Assembly: GCA_022360175.1 (NCBI GenBank)
Contig: JAKSDI010000091.1
Span: 1 to 40,887, forward strand
DNA from: Chitinophagales bacterium
GTDB taxonomy: Bacteria; Bacteroidota; Bacteroidia; Chitinophagales; Saprospiraceae
Length of the DNA stretch: 40,887 nucleotides
Direction: 5' to 3'
The notes below the pieces were generated by a model. That model ran no database searches and had not been told where the DNA came from. It was given only the letters and a program-made list of their open reading frames with translations. The translations under genes and the position numbers were made by a program. Positions 18,787 to 27,458 of this stretch are shown here, piece after piece. Numbering within the stretch: position 1 is the stretch's first letter; the number at the start of each line of letters is the position of its first letter.

Positions 18787-19875
18787 ATGATACTTAATAA
18801 ATTACCCTATATATTCATCTTGTCGGGCTTGCTATTAATAGCTTGCAATAAAGATGATGATGATAGTATGCAGGCAACCTATGATGATACGCCTTATATA
18901 TTAGAAATAGGCGCATTTCCAGAGCCAGCTATCCCCGAAGACAATCAACTGACTGAGCAGGGAGTATTATTAGGGCGGATGCTCTTTTATGATGCAACCT
19001 TATCAAAAGGAGAGATACAGTCGTGTGCTGATTGCCATCGTTTAAGTGATGGATTTTCTGATACTTTGCAATTTTCACTGGGTGTGGAAGAATTACCTGG
19101 AAAACGGCAGGCAATGGGTATTTTTAATATGGCCTGGCATACCAATGAATTTTTCTGGGATGGACGTGCGCATTTATTGCGTGATCAGGCTTTGTTACCT
19201 ATTCAGGACCCATTGGAAATGAATGAATCACTGGAGAATGTTATTGCTAAATTGAGTGATAAGGATGAATATCGCGATCAATTTGTTCGAGCTTTTGGTG
19301 ATGATAATATTACGGAGCTTCGTATTTCTTTAGCACTTGAGCAATTCATGATGAGCATAGTTTCCAACAATTCAAAATATGATCGTTATCTGGCAGGGGA
19401 AGTAGAATTGACAGAAAGTGAAGAGCGGGGCAGGGAGTTATACTTTGCTGAGTATAACCCATTCTTTCCAGAGCTTTCTGGAGCTGATTGTGCACATTGC
19501 CATGGAGGTGCCAATTTTGAAAACGATCAATATATGAACAATGGCCTGGATACCGATGCTGATTTTACAGACATTGGCCGGGAAGAAGTCAGTGGTTCTG
19601 TTGATGATCGCGCCAAGTTTAAGGTGCCTAGTCTGCGTAATATAGAACTTACCCCTCCATATATGCATGATGGTCGATTCAAAACTTTAGAAGAAGTGGT
19701 TGATCATTACAATGAGGGGATTCAGGAATCATCTACTGTGGATGCAGCCATACTAGCTACGAAAGAAACAGGTTTGATGCTAACGGATCAAGACAAACAG
19801 GATCTCGTCAATTTCCTCAAGACTTTAACCGATGAGGTATTTATGAATAATCCTGAATATAAGAGCCCATTTTAA
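18787..19875 (+). CDS. Diheme MbnH/MauG-type cytochrome peroxidase, surface-type lipoprotein (second copy)
   Basis: 362 residues; its ATG follows the previous stop codon with no gap. Lipobox LLIAC with lipidated Cys20, immediately followed by NKDDDD, which fits the lipoprotein export signal K-(D/E)2 that sends lipoproteins to the cell surface in Capnocytophaga and relatives. Heme sites are Cys80-Ala-Asp-Cys83-His84 and Cys235-Ala-His-Cys238-His239; the block PPYMHDGRFKTLEEVVDHYN lies near 293-312. It is paralogous to the preceding gene (shared RLFYD/MLFYD, GVE..PGKR, VPIQ/LPIQ and KFKVPSLRNI blocks) but clearly diverged, so the two probably have distinct partners or work in series. It is the last gene before a strong terminator. 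Confidence 0.87.
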   Translation: MILNKLPYIFILSGLLLIACNKDDDDSMQATYDDTPYILEIGAFPEPAIPEDNQLTEQGVLLGRMLFYDATLSKGEIQSCADCHRLSDGFSDTLQFSLGVEELPGKRQAMGIFNMAWHTNEFFWDGRAHLLRDQALLPIQDPLEMNESLENVIAKLSDKDEYRDQFVRAFGDDNITELRISLALEQFMMSIVSNNSKYDRYLAGEVELTESEERGRELYFAEYNPFFPELSGADCAHCHGGANFENDQYMNNGLDTDADFTDIGREEVSGSVDDRAKFKVPSLRNIELTPPYMHDGRFKTLEEVVDHYNEGIQESSTVDAAILATKETGLMLTDQDKQDLVNFLKTLTDEVFMNNPEYKSPF

Positions 19876-19902
19876 ATTTACTACCTACTTAGATCAGAAA
19901 AT

Positions 19903-19950
19903 AACTTCATCATTCTATGACTTAAGAAACAATGATGAGGTTGTTTTTTG
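19903..19950 (+). terminator. Rho-independent terminator after the MbnP/MbnH genes
   Basis: AACTTCATCATT (19903-19914) pairs with AATGATGAGGTT (19931-19942), a 12-bp stem with one G-T pair and a 16-base loop, followed by GTTTTTTG. A-residues just upstream can pair with the T-run, so it may work in both directions. It separates the mbnP group from the pump genes. Confidence 0.75.
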
Positions 19951-19999
19951 ATCGAACATATAAAACTTCCTTTTCCGGTCTTATAATTTACTCCGAAGC

Positions 20000-22900
20000 A
20001 TGCTTTCAAGCCTGATTAAATTTTTTCTGGATAATAAGCTGGTAGCCTATCTTTTGCTCCTGCTTTTTGTTGGTTGGGGGTTGGTCACGGCTCCGTTTGA
20101 CTTTGGTTTACCATTGTTACCCAGAGATGCTGTGCCAGTAGATGCTATACCTGATGTAGGAGAAAATCAGCAAATTGTATTTACAAAATGGGCTGGTCGT
20201 TCTCCGCAGGATGTAGAAGATCAAATTACTTATCCGCTAACTACTGCATTATTGGGTATTCCGGGAGTTAAGAGTGTACGCAGTAATTCTATGTTTGGCT
20301 TTTCCAGTATTTATGTCATTTTCAATGATGAAGTAGAGTTTTACTGGAGCCGTAGCCGGATATTGGAAAAACTCAATTCACTTCCACAAAATACTTTACC
20401 GGAAGGTGTACAACCTGGCTTAGGCCCTGATGCAACAGCTTTGGGGCAAATATTTTGGTATACTCTGGAAGGGCAAGATGAAAAAGGAAATACAACAGGA
20501 GGTTGGGATTTGCATGAATTGCGATCTATTCAGGATTTTTATGTGCGTTATGGTCTGTCGGCAGCAGAAGGAGTCGCGGAAGTAGCTTCGGTAGGAGGAT
20601 TTGTAAAAGAGTATCAGGTGGATGTAGACCCTGAATCACTGAAAAATTATAAGCTCTCATTAGAGCAGGTAATGAACGCCATTCGCCAGTGCAATCTTGA
20701 TATAGGTGCTCAGACAATGGAGGCCAATCGGGTAGAATACTTTGTTAGAGGGCTGGGATATGTGACAAACCTTCAGGATATAGAGAAGAGTGTAATTGTT
20801 GCCCGGGATAACATAGCTATTACGGTTGGAGATGTAGCTAGCGTGAATATTGGGCCTGCAAATAGGAGAGGGGTATTAGATAAATCAGGGGCAGAAGTAG
20901 TTAGTGGAGTAGTGGTAGCTAGGTATGGTGCCAATCCACTGGCTGTCATTGATAATGTAAAAAAGAAAATAGCAGAAATAGAGCCAGGCCTTCCTTCAAA
21001 AGTATTAGAAGACGGGACCTCTTCTCAGATAAAGATAGTTCCTTTTTATGATCGGACTCAGCTTATTAATGAAACGATAGGAACGCTAGAAGAAGCACTT
21101 TCTTTGGAAATCCTGATTACTGTAATCGTGATCATATTGATGTTGCTCAATTTAAAGTCCTCTTTACTGGTAGCGGGAACCCTTCCTGTCGCTGTGCTGA
21201 TGTGTTTTATCGCGATGCGATATCTACAGGTAGATGCTAATATAGTTGCACTCTCAGGGATTGCCATTGCAATTGGAACGATGGTAGATATGGGGATCGT
21301 CCTGATGGAAAGCATTGTCAATAGATTAGAAGAAGCGCCACCAGAAGAAAGCATCATGACAAGTGTTTTTGAAGCGACGATGGAAGTTGCTTCAGCAGTG
21401 ATTACAGCGGTAGCTACAACAGTGATTAGCTTTTTGCCAGTATTTACAATGGAGGCAGCAGAAGGCAAATTGTTTCGGCCATTGGCGTATACCAAAACTT
21501 TTGCTTTGCTGGCAGCAATTGTAGTAAGCCTGGTTATTATTCCTCCTTTGGCACACAGCCTGTTCTCTTTGCAATCCAGGCGTAGATTACCCAATTTGAT
21601 ATTAAATGGGCTTGCTATGTTGATAGGGGGCGGTATTGTGATTTGGGGAGCTGTATGGGCAGGCGGGGTATTAATGTTAATGGGGGCAGCAGGTATTGGG
21701 CGGCAATTTTTACTACAAAGTACAGGAGAAGAAAAATCAGCCATCTATGCTACTATTGTCAACATCATCTATGCCCTTGTAGTAGCCTGGTTTTTAGCAG
21801 AAATATGGATGCCTTTGGGAGGAGGGCAAAGTAATTTTGACAATTTCCTTTTTATTATCCTGATAGCAGGTTTTTTGATAACCATCTTTTTATTAGTAAT
21901 ACGCTTTTATGAAGTGATACTGCACTTCTTGTTGAAATTCAAAATATTGTTTCTACTACTGGTAGGGATTATTGTCTATTTAGGATTTGGTGTTTTCCGG
22001 GAAACCGGTGAAGAGTTTATGCCCGCTTTAGATGAAGGTGCTTTTTTATTAATGCCTACTTCTATGCCCCATGCCGGGATGGAAGAAAATATCAAAAACT
22101 TACGGATGCTGGATATGTCGGTCACCTCTATTCCGGAAGTCGAAACAGTAGTTGGAAAAGCCGGTAGAGTAAACAGTGCTCTAGACCCTGCACCTATGTC
22201 GATGTATGAAAATGTCATTCTCTATAAACCGGAGTACAAACTGGATGAGCAAGGGCGGCGATTGCGATTCCGGTATGAAAATGGAGCATATACCCGCAAT
22301 GAAGAAGGGGGATTGATACCCGATCCCAATGGGCGTTATTACCGGCAATGGCGTGATCATATCAAAAGTTCGGATGATATCTGGCAGGAAATTACTCAGG
22401 CAGCCAAATTGCCAGGTTTGACATCGGCTCCAAAACTTCAGCCGATTGAAACCCGATTGGTGATGCTCCAAACGGGGATGCGGGCTCCCATGGGCATAAA
22501 AGTAAGAGGGCCAGATCTGGAAACGATAGAATCTTTTGGACTGCTATTGGAGCAGCAATTAAAAGAGGTGGAGGGGGTAAAGGAGGCGGCTGTATTTGCA
22601 GATCGGATTGTGGGGAAACCATATTTGTTATTAGATATTCAAAGAGATGTGATTAGCAGGTATGGGCTTACAATAGAAGCGGTTCAGCAAGCTATCCAGG
22701 CGGCAGTGGGCGGAATGGTCATGACGAAAACAGTAGAAGGAAGAGAACGTTATGCCATTCGGGTTAGGTATCCGAGAGAGTTGAGAAATACACCAGAAGC
22801 TTTAGAGGATATATATGTAAGAGGAGGAGAAGGACAACAAATACCGCTGGGCAAATTAGTAAAGATACGTTATGAGCAAGGTGCCCAATCTATCAAAAGC

Positions 22901-24901
22901 GAAGATGGGTTTTTGATTGGTTATGTACTGTTTGACAAGGAAGGAAGTTTTTCAGAAGTAGAGGTAGTCAATAATGCAAAAGCTTTTCTCGAATCACAAA
23001 TCAAGGCAGGCCGTTTGGAAGTACCAGCAGGGATTAGTTATCGTTTTGCTGGTAATTATGAGCAACAGCAAAGGGCTAGTGAACGGCTTAGGCTGGTATT
23101 GCCGATATCACTGATACTTATTTTTCTGATTCTCTACTTTCAATTTCGCTCAACGGTGGTAGCTCTTATGGTGTTCACTGGTGTTTTTATCGCATTTTCT
23201 GGTGGCTTTCTGATGATTGGATTGTATGATACCAACTGGTTTTTAGACTTTACGCTTTTTGATGTGAATATGAGGGATTTATTCCAGGTACAGACGATCA
23301 ACCTGAGTGTCGCTGTATGGGTTGGTTTTCTGGCTTTGTTTGGCATCGCTACTGATGATGGAGTGCTTGTAGCTACTTTTTTACAAGATAGCTTCCGCAA
23401 AAATAAGCCTACTACTATCCCCGAAATTCGGGCAGCAGTTGTGAAAGGAGGACTGAGAAGAGTACGGCCAGCTATGATGACTACCGCAACAACCATATTG
23501 GCATTACTCCCGGTTCTGACAGCTACTGGGCGGGGAGCAGATATTATGATACCGATGGCACTTCCTTCTTTTGGTGGGATGAGCTTACAAATCATTACTA
23601 TGTTTACAGTACCTGTGCTGTACTCCTTATGGCAAGAATGGAAATGGAGGTTGAAAAATCAATCTTCTTTCGGCAAAAAAATATTGCTATCCTTATTGTT
23701 ATTAAGCTTGGGAGGCCCTTCTGTTTTTTCACAATCGCTGGATCAATTATTGGAACAAGCAGGCCTTAATAATCGGGAAATTCATGCGAGGTCAGCACTT
23801 CAACAGGCAGCAATGGAGCGCGTAGGGCAAACAGGGATACTACCTGATCCTGAATTAGGGATAGGAGTATTTACCTTGCCTGTAGAAACGAGATTAGGGC
23901 CTCAAAGAGCGCGCTTGGGTGTAACACAAGCATTTCCCTGGCCAGGTACATTGAATGCTCAACAACAATTGGCAAGAGAACAAGCAGCAGTTAAAAACTA
24001 TGATGTTTTTACTTATGAACTAGAGCTGGCCTATCAAATCAAGCAGCTCTATTGGCAATTGGTAAGCATTCAGGAAAAACAGGCAGTATTAGGTGATAAA
24101 CTAAAATTACTCCATTCGATGAAGCAAATTGCCCTGGCAAGAGTAGAAAATGGAAATGCATCTTCTACTGAAGTTCTGCGAATTCAGCTACAGATAAATG
24201 AACGAGAACAGGAAATAAGGCTTTTAGAATTGGAAAAAGTAGCTCCTTCTTCATCTATTCATCAATTGCTTGGAGATAGTTTGGATCACATTATTACCCC
24301 AGCGATAAATAAGCTGGAAATAGCCGTATTACCTTCTAGTGAAGAAGCAATTAACAATCAATTGATAGAGCACCCATTTATACAATCTTTGGAGCAAGAA
24401 AAAATGGTTGCAGAACAGGAAATCAAATTGAACCAATTGAATGCCATGCCTTCCTTTGGCCTGGGAGCCGATTATATAATAGTTGGTAAGAGACAAGATG
24501 CTGATCCAGCAAAAAATGGACGTGATATATTGCAATTAAGAGCAGGAGTTAAAATGCCGCTTAATAAAGATGCCTACAGCGCAAGAGAACGAGAAGAGCA
24601 AGCCAAAATCAGGGCTCTTGATTACCGTAAGGAAAACCTACAATCAGTTCTAAAAAATCGGCTTGAAGCAGCTTTTGTTAAATATGAGCAGGCTCTGCTA
24701 AAGTGCAAATTGTATGATGATCAAATAGAGCAAACAGCAATTATTCTGAAAATAGAGCAAAGCCGTTATAGTGTAGGAGAACTTCCATTGGAGGAATTAC
24801 TACGTACGGAAGAAGCAATACTGGAATATCAACTCAAATGGATAGAAGCGAGTGTGCAAAGTCATTTAGCGAAAGCTGAAATAGAGTTTTATAAAATTTG
24901 A
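20000..24901 (+). CDS. CusA-like Cu(I)/Ag(I) efflux RND pump fused to a TolC-like outer-membrane factor
   Basis: 1633 residues. Residues 1 to about 1215 are a heavy-metal RND pump: GTMVDMGIVLMES with the proton-relay Asp430, large periplasmic loops, and three Met positions in the places of the CusA methionine relay (Met685 in MPTSMP, Met733/735 in APMSM, Met822 in VMLQTG), pointing to Cu(I)/Ag(I) rather than Co/Zn/Cd. An insert around 535-645 carries extra membrane helices. The CusA Glu939 site is Asp1119-Asp1120, and the CusA Lys984 position is Ala1158 (RPAMM). From about 1224 a signal-peptide-like stretch (KKILLSLLLLSLGG) leads into a TolC/CzcC-like factor (about 1245-1633) with the usual long helices and PDPELG start. 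Fusions of this type are known in Bacteroidota. The gene is followed closely by its adaptor. Confidence 0.9.
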   Translation: MLSSLIKFFLDNKLVAYLLLLLFVGWGLVTAPFDFGLPLLPRDAVPVDAIPDVGENQQIVFTKWAGRSPQDVEDQITYPLTTALLGIPGVKSVRSNSMFGFSSIYVIFNDEVEFYWSRSRILEKLNSLPQNTLPEGVQPGLGPDATALGQIFWYTLEGQDEKGNTTGGWDLHELRSIQDFYVRYGLSAAEGVAEVASVGGFVKEYQVDVDPESLKNYKLSLEQVMNAIRQCNLDIGAQTMEANRVEYFVRGLGYVTNLQDIEKSVIVARDNIAITVGDVASVNIGPANRRGVLDKSGAEVVSGVVVARYGANPLAVIDNVKKKIAEIEPGLPSKVLEDGTSSQIKIVPFYDRTQLINETIGTLEEALSLEILITVIVIILMLLNLKSSLLVAGTLPVAVLMCFIAMRYLQVDANIVALSGIAIAIGTMVDMGIVLMESIVNRLEEAPPEESIMTSVFEATMEVASAVITAVATTVISFLPVFTMEAAEGKLFRPLAYTKTFALLAAIVVSLVIIPPLAHSLFSLQSRRRLPNLILNGLAMLIGGGIVIWGAVWAGGVLMLMGAAGIGRQFLLQSTGEEKSAIYATIVNIIYALVVAWFLAEIWMPLGGGQSNFDNFLFIILIAGFLITIFLLVIRFYEVILHFLLKFKILFLLLVGIIVYLGFGVFRETGEEFMPALDEGAFLLMPTSMPHAGMEENIKNLRMLDMSVTSIPEVETVVGKAGRVNSALDPAPMSMYENVILYKPEYKLDEQGRRLRFRYENGAYTRNEEGGLIPDPNGRYYRQWRDHIKSSDDIWQEITQAAKLPGLTSAPKLQPIETRLVMLQTGMRAPMGIKVRGPDLETIESFGLLLEQQLKEVEGVKEAAVFADRIVGKPYLLLDIQRDVISRYGLTIEAVQQAIQAAVGGMVMTKTVEGRERYAIRVRYPRELRNTPEALEDIYVRGGEGQQIPLGKLVKIRYEQGAQSIKSEDGFLIGYVLFDKEGSFSEVEVVNNAKAFLESQIKAGRLEVPAGISYRFAGNYEQQQRASERLRLVLPISLILIFLILYFQFRSTVVALMVFTGVFIAFSGGFLMIGLYDTNWFLDFTLFDVNMRDLFQVQTINLSVAVWVGFLALFGIATDDGVLVATFLQDSFRKNKPTTIPEIRAAVVKGGLRRVRPAMMTTATTILALLPVLTATGRGADIMIPMALPSFGGMSLQIITMFTVPVLYSLWQEWKWRLKNQSSFGKKILLSLLLLSLGGPSVFSQSLDQLLEQAGLNNREIHARSALQQAAMERVGQTGILPDPELGIGVFTLPVETRLGPQRARLGVTQAFPWPGTLNAQQQLAREQAAVKNYDVFTYELELAYQIKQLYWQLVSIQEKQAVLGDKLKLLHSMKQIALARVENGNASSTEVLRIQLQINEREQEIRLLELEKVAPSSSIHQLLGDSLDHIITPAINKLEIAVLPSSEEAINNQLIEHPFIQSLEQEKMVAEQEIKLNQLNAMPSFGLGADYIIVGKRQDADPAKNGRDILQLRAGVKMPLNKDAYSAREREEQAKIRALDYRKENLQSVLKNRLEAAFVKYEQALLKCKLYDDQIEQTAIILKIEQSRYSVGELPLEELLRTEEAILEYQLKWIEASVQSHLAKAEIEFYKI

Positions 24902-24919
24902 TTAGAAGTGCTTACCGCA

Positions 24920-26656
24920 ATGAATAATAAAATATATATACCAATTATAGCGGCCTTGATTGGCTTACTAGCAGGTTATTTTCTCTTTGGTTCTCGACAT
25001 ACAGCTATGGAAGAACATCAACATTCCTCTGATCATGAATTAGCAGAGGAAAACGATGTATACATTTGTTCTATGCATCCTCAAATACGACAAAATGAAC
25101 CAGGCCTTTGTCCTATATGCGAGATGGATTTGGTTCCCCTGGAAGCTGAAACGTCTAATGACCCTAAGATTTTACAAATGACCAAGGAAGCCGTTAAATT
25201 GGCAAGTATCCAGACAAGCCTGGTGGGGGCATCAACAGCAAGTATTGAAACTGGTCTATCGTTAGCTGGAAAGGTGATGGGAGATGAGCGTTTGTTGGCT
25301 ACTCAAACAGCACATGTGCCAGGTAGAATAGAGCGACTATATGTTACTTTTGTAGGAGAACAGGTACGTAAAGGGCAAAAACTGGCAGAAATATATTCAC
25401 CAGAATTGATTACTGCTCAAAGAGAATTAAAAGAAGCTGCCAGCCTGAAAACGATGGCACCAGAATTGTTGGAAGCGGCTCGTAATAAACTACGCTATTG
25501 GAAAATAGATGAGAAAAGTATTGCAGAGATTGAAGCAGGAGGGAGTATTCGTGAAACCTTTACATTATATGCAGATCAAAGTGGTGTTGTGGTTAACAAG
25601 AAACTTGATGTTGGAGACTATGTTTCAAAAGGAACTCCTATCCTGAGTGTGATCGATCTGAATTATGTTTGGGTGGTTTTTGATGCCTATGAGGAAGACT
25701 TATCACAGATAAAAAAGGGTGACTTCATTCAATTTACAAGCCCGGCTCTCCCTGGAAAAACTTTTCAGGCCCCTATTACCTTTATTGACCCAATAGTCGA
25801 CCCTGCAACACGTACCATAGCATTGCGCACAGAGATGAAGAACAATCGGGGAGCATTGAAACCAGCTATGTTGGTATATGGGCAATTGCAAAAAGAGGTT
25901 AGGAATGCTGATGAAAGTTTATGGGTACCTCGGACAGCAGTATTATGGACAGGTAAGCGTTCTGTTGTATATGTTAAGGTGCCCGGCACTTCAGTACCTA
26001 CTTTTGAATGCCGTACAGTAGAACTGGGAAAACATGTAGAAGATGCCTATGAAATAATTAATGGATTAGAAAAAGGAGAAGAGGTAGTGACTAATGGCAG
26101 TTTTACTATTGATGCTACTGCTCAGTTGAATAATCAGATGAGTATGATGAACCAATTGATACAGGTGAAAGGTGAAAAGCAATCCGATATACCTAATTAT
26201 CAATCTTTGGCTCCAACACTTTTTAAAACACAACTCACCAAGGTGCTAGATGAATATATTAGGCTAAAAGATGGGCTAGTAGCTACCGATGCAACAGCAG
26301 CAAAAGCATCTGCTCAAATGATTTTAAAAGGGCTTGATCAGGTAGATATGATGCAATTGAAAGGGCCAGCACATGATTATTGGATGGAACAGTTTAGCTC
26401 CATGACGGCACATACGAATCTTATTATCGATGCTGCAAGCGTGGAGGAACAACGCAAGCAGTTTAAATTCTTATCGGAAGCATTGAAAAAAGCATTAGAA
26501 GCATTTGGTCATGAAGGAACCCCTGTATATTTGCAATACTGCCTCATGGCTTTTGATGATGAAGGAGCCAACTGGCTGAGTACTGCTACAGAAATCCTGA
26601 ATCCCTATTTTGGAGATGAAATGCTGCGCTGTGGTATAGTCAAGGACACTATTTAA
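24920..26656 (+). CDS. CusB-like RND periplasmic adaptor with N-terminal metal-binding and C-terminal DUF3347 domains
   Basis: 578 residues from the ATG at 24920; a GTG at 24908 is an alternative. An N-terminal membrane anchor (about 5-23) is followed by a His-rich stretch and a heavy-metal-binding domain at 47-73 with Cys50, Met52, His53, Cys64, Cys67 and Met69 (YICSMHP, LCPICEMDL). The membrane-fusion core with barrel-sandwich, hairpin and beta-barrel parts covers about 80-410 (ATQTAHVPGRIERL, GTPILSVIDLNYVWV). The tail, about 425-578, is a DUF3347 domain (VYLQYCLMAFDDEGANWLS, NPYFGDEMLRCG). It would hand periplasmic Cu(I)/Ag(I) to the upstream pump and bridge it to the outer-membrane factor. 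It lies 18 bp after the pump gene. Confidence 0.92.
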   Translation: MNNKIYIPIIAALIGLLAGYFLFGSRHTAMEEHQHSSDHELAEENDVYICSMHPQIRQNEPGLCPICEMDLVPLEAETSNDPKILQMTKEAVKLASIQTSLVGASTASIETGLSLAGKVMGDERLLATQTAHVPGRIERLYVTFVGEQVRKGQKLAEIYSPELITAQRELKEAASLKTMAPELLEAARNKLRYWKIDEKSIAEIEAGGSIRETFTLYADQSGVVVNKKLDVGDYVSKGTPILSVIDLNYVWVVFDAYEEDLSQIKKGDFIQFTSPALPGKTFQAPITFIDPIVDPATRTIALRTEMKNNRGALKPAMLVYGQLQKEVRNADESLWVPRTAVLWTGKRSVVYVKVPGTSVPTFECRTVELGKHVEDAYEIINGLEKGEEVVTNGSFTIDATAQLNNQMSMMNQLIQVKGEKQSDIPNYQSLAPTLFKTQLTKVLDEYIRLKDGLVATDATAAKASAQMILKGLDQVDMMQLKGPAHDYWMEQFSSMTAHTNLIIDAASVEEQRKQFKFLSEALKKALEAFGHEGTPVYLQYCLMAFDDEGANWLSTATEILNPYFGDEMLRCGIVKDTI

Positions 26657-26714
26657 ATAAGCGAGCCTAAAATGAACTCAAGAAATTAATCACTTTAATC
26701 TAAATATACAGTTT

Positions 26715-27053
26715 ATGAATACTTTAAAATTTATGCGTTTAAGTCTTTTCCTATTGGCTTTATCTGCTCTTACTTTTGCCTGCTCTTCAGGCGGTGCCGA
26801 AAAAGCAGATTCTAATACGGAAGCATCTACTGAAGGCAAAGAATATACTTCGGCATACATTTGCCCTATGCACTGCGAAGGAAGTGGTAGTGATCAACCA
26901 GGAAACTGCCCTACCTGTGAAATGGCTTATGTAGCCAATAATTCTACACAGAATAACCATGATGGCCACAATCATGACGGCCACAATCATGACGGGCATA
27001 ATCATGATGGGCATAATCATGATGGACACGACCATTCTGGCCATAACCATTAA
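26715..27053 (+). CDS. Small metal-binding lipoprotein with His-rich pentapeptide tail
   Basis: 112 residues. Lipobox LTFAC gives a lipidated Cys23. A heavy-metal-binding domain of the same type as in the adjacent adaptor covers about 47-72 (AYICPMHCEG, NCPTCEM; Cys50, Met52, His53, Cys54, Cys65, Cys68, Met70). The last 32 residues are (N/D)-H-D/S-G-H repeats with 13 histidines. It is the final gene of the copper island and probably acts as a periplasmic or membrane-bound metal sponge or shuttle. His-rich tails favour Cu(II), Ni or Zn, so the metal is not certain. The residues after Cys23 (SSGG) lack the surface-export signal seen in the second MbnH. Confidence 0.85.
   Translation: MNTLKFMRLSLFLLALSALTFACSSGGAEKADSNTEASTEGKEYTSAYICPMHCEGSGSDQPGNCPTCEMAYVANNSTQNNHDGHNHDGHNHDGHNHDGHNHDGHDHSGHNH
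26955..27050 (+). repeat. 15-bp in-gene tandem repeat encoding NHDGH units
   Basis: Just over six copies of a 15-bp unit (consensus AAyCATGAyGGsCAy) within the lipoprotein gene. The copies differ mainly at third codon positions, so the protein repeat is kept while the DNA drifts. Copy number may change by slippage, in steps of five residues without loss of frame. Confidence 0.9.
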
Positions 27054-27065
27054 AAATGAAACTTG

Positions 27066-27129
27066 TCTCACGATAGCGATACGATATGCTCATTTATTTA
27101 AGTAAGCATATGGTATCGATATCGTGAGA
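27066..27129. repeat. Large inverted repeat closing the copper island
   Basis: The 25-base arms at 27066-27090 and 27105-27129 are complementary at 23 of 25 positions, around a 14-base AT-rich loop. No T-run follows on either side, so it does not look like a simple intrinsic terminator. It lies 13 bp after the stop codon of the metal-binding lipoprotein and could terminate or stabilise the operon mRNA, or be a dispersed palindromic repeat. Confidence 0.8.
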
Positions 27130-27458
27130 TACCTCTAAAATCATCATAGCATCTCTAAGTTTTCGACTCTTCAATTGCAATGTACTCTCTTCTGGCTTAC
27201 AACTTAATTATTGAAAGACATAGCGTCCATATAGCACTTTTTGCTTAGCTTGAATACACCTTAGTCCAATCAAGCGTTCCTCTTCTTAATTAGAACCCAC
27301 ATCTATTCACAATAGACTCATAATAGCTATACATCTATAGGAAGGACGATTACCTCGTCTCTAAATGCTTCACTTTATAAAGAGGATTCGGTCTTATGAA
27401 TTAGGGAGAAGATATAGCACGATCGTTAAGTAAGTGTATAAGAAAGAAATAATCAACT
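27130..27458. other. Gene-free stretch between the copper island and the FG-GAP gene
   Basis: About 330 bases with frequent stops on both strands. I see no convincing small gene, tRNA or transposon end. The part just before 27459 should hold the promoter of the FG-GAP gene, but no clear TTG/TAnnTTTG pair was found. Confidence 0.5.

Noticed and set aside
17764-19875. Both diheme proteins as ordinary cytochrome c peroxidases
   Set aside because: Possible by motif, but tight coupling to an MbnP gene makes the MbnH role more likely; kept as an alternative in the entries.
21058-21744. Long leftward open frame inside the RND pump gene
   Set aside because: It is a shadow of the pump's coding strand, with low-complexity composition and no family motifs.
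26955-27050. Short regular repeats that might suggest a CRISPR array
   Set aside because: The units are 15 bp without spacers and lie in frame inside a lipoprotein gene, coding NHDGH repeats.
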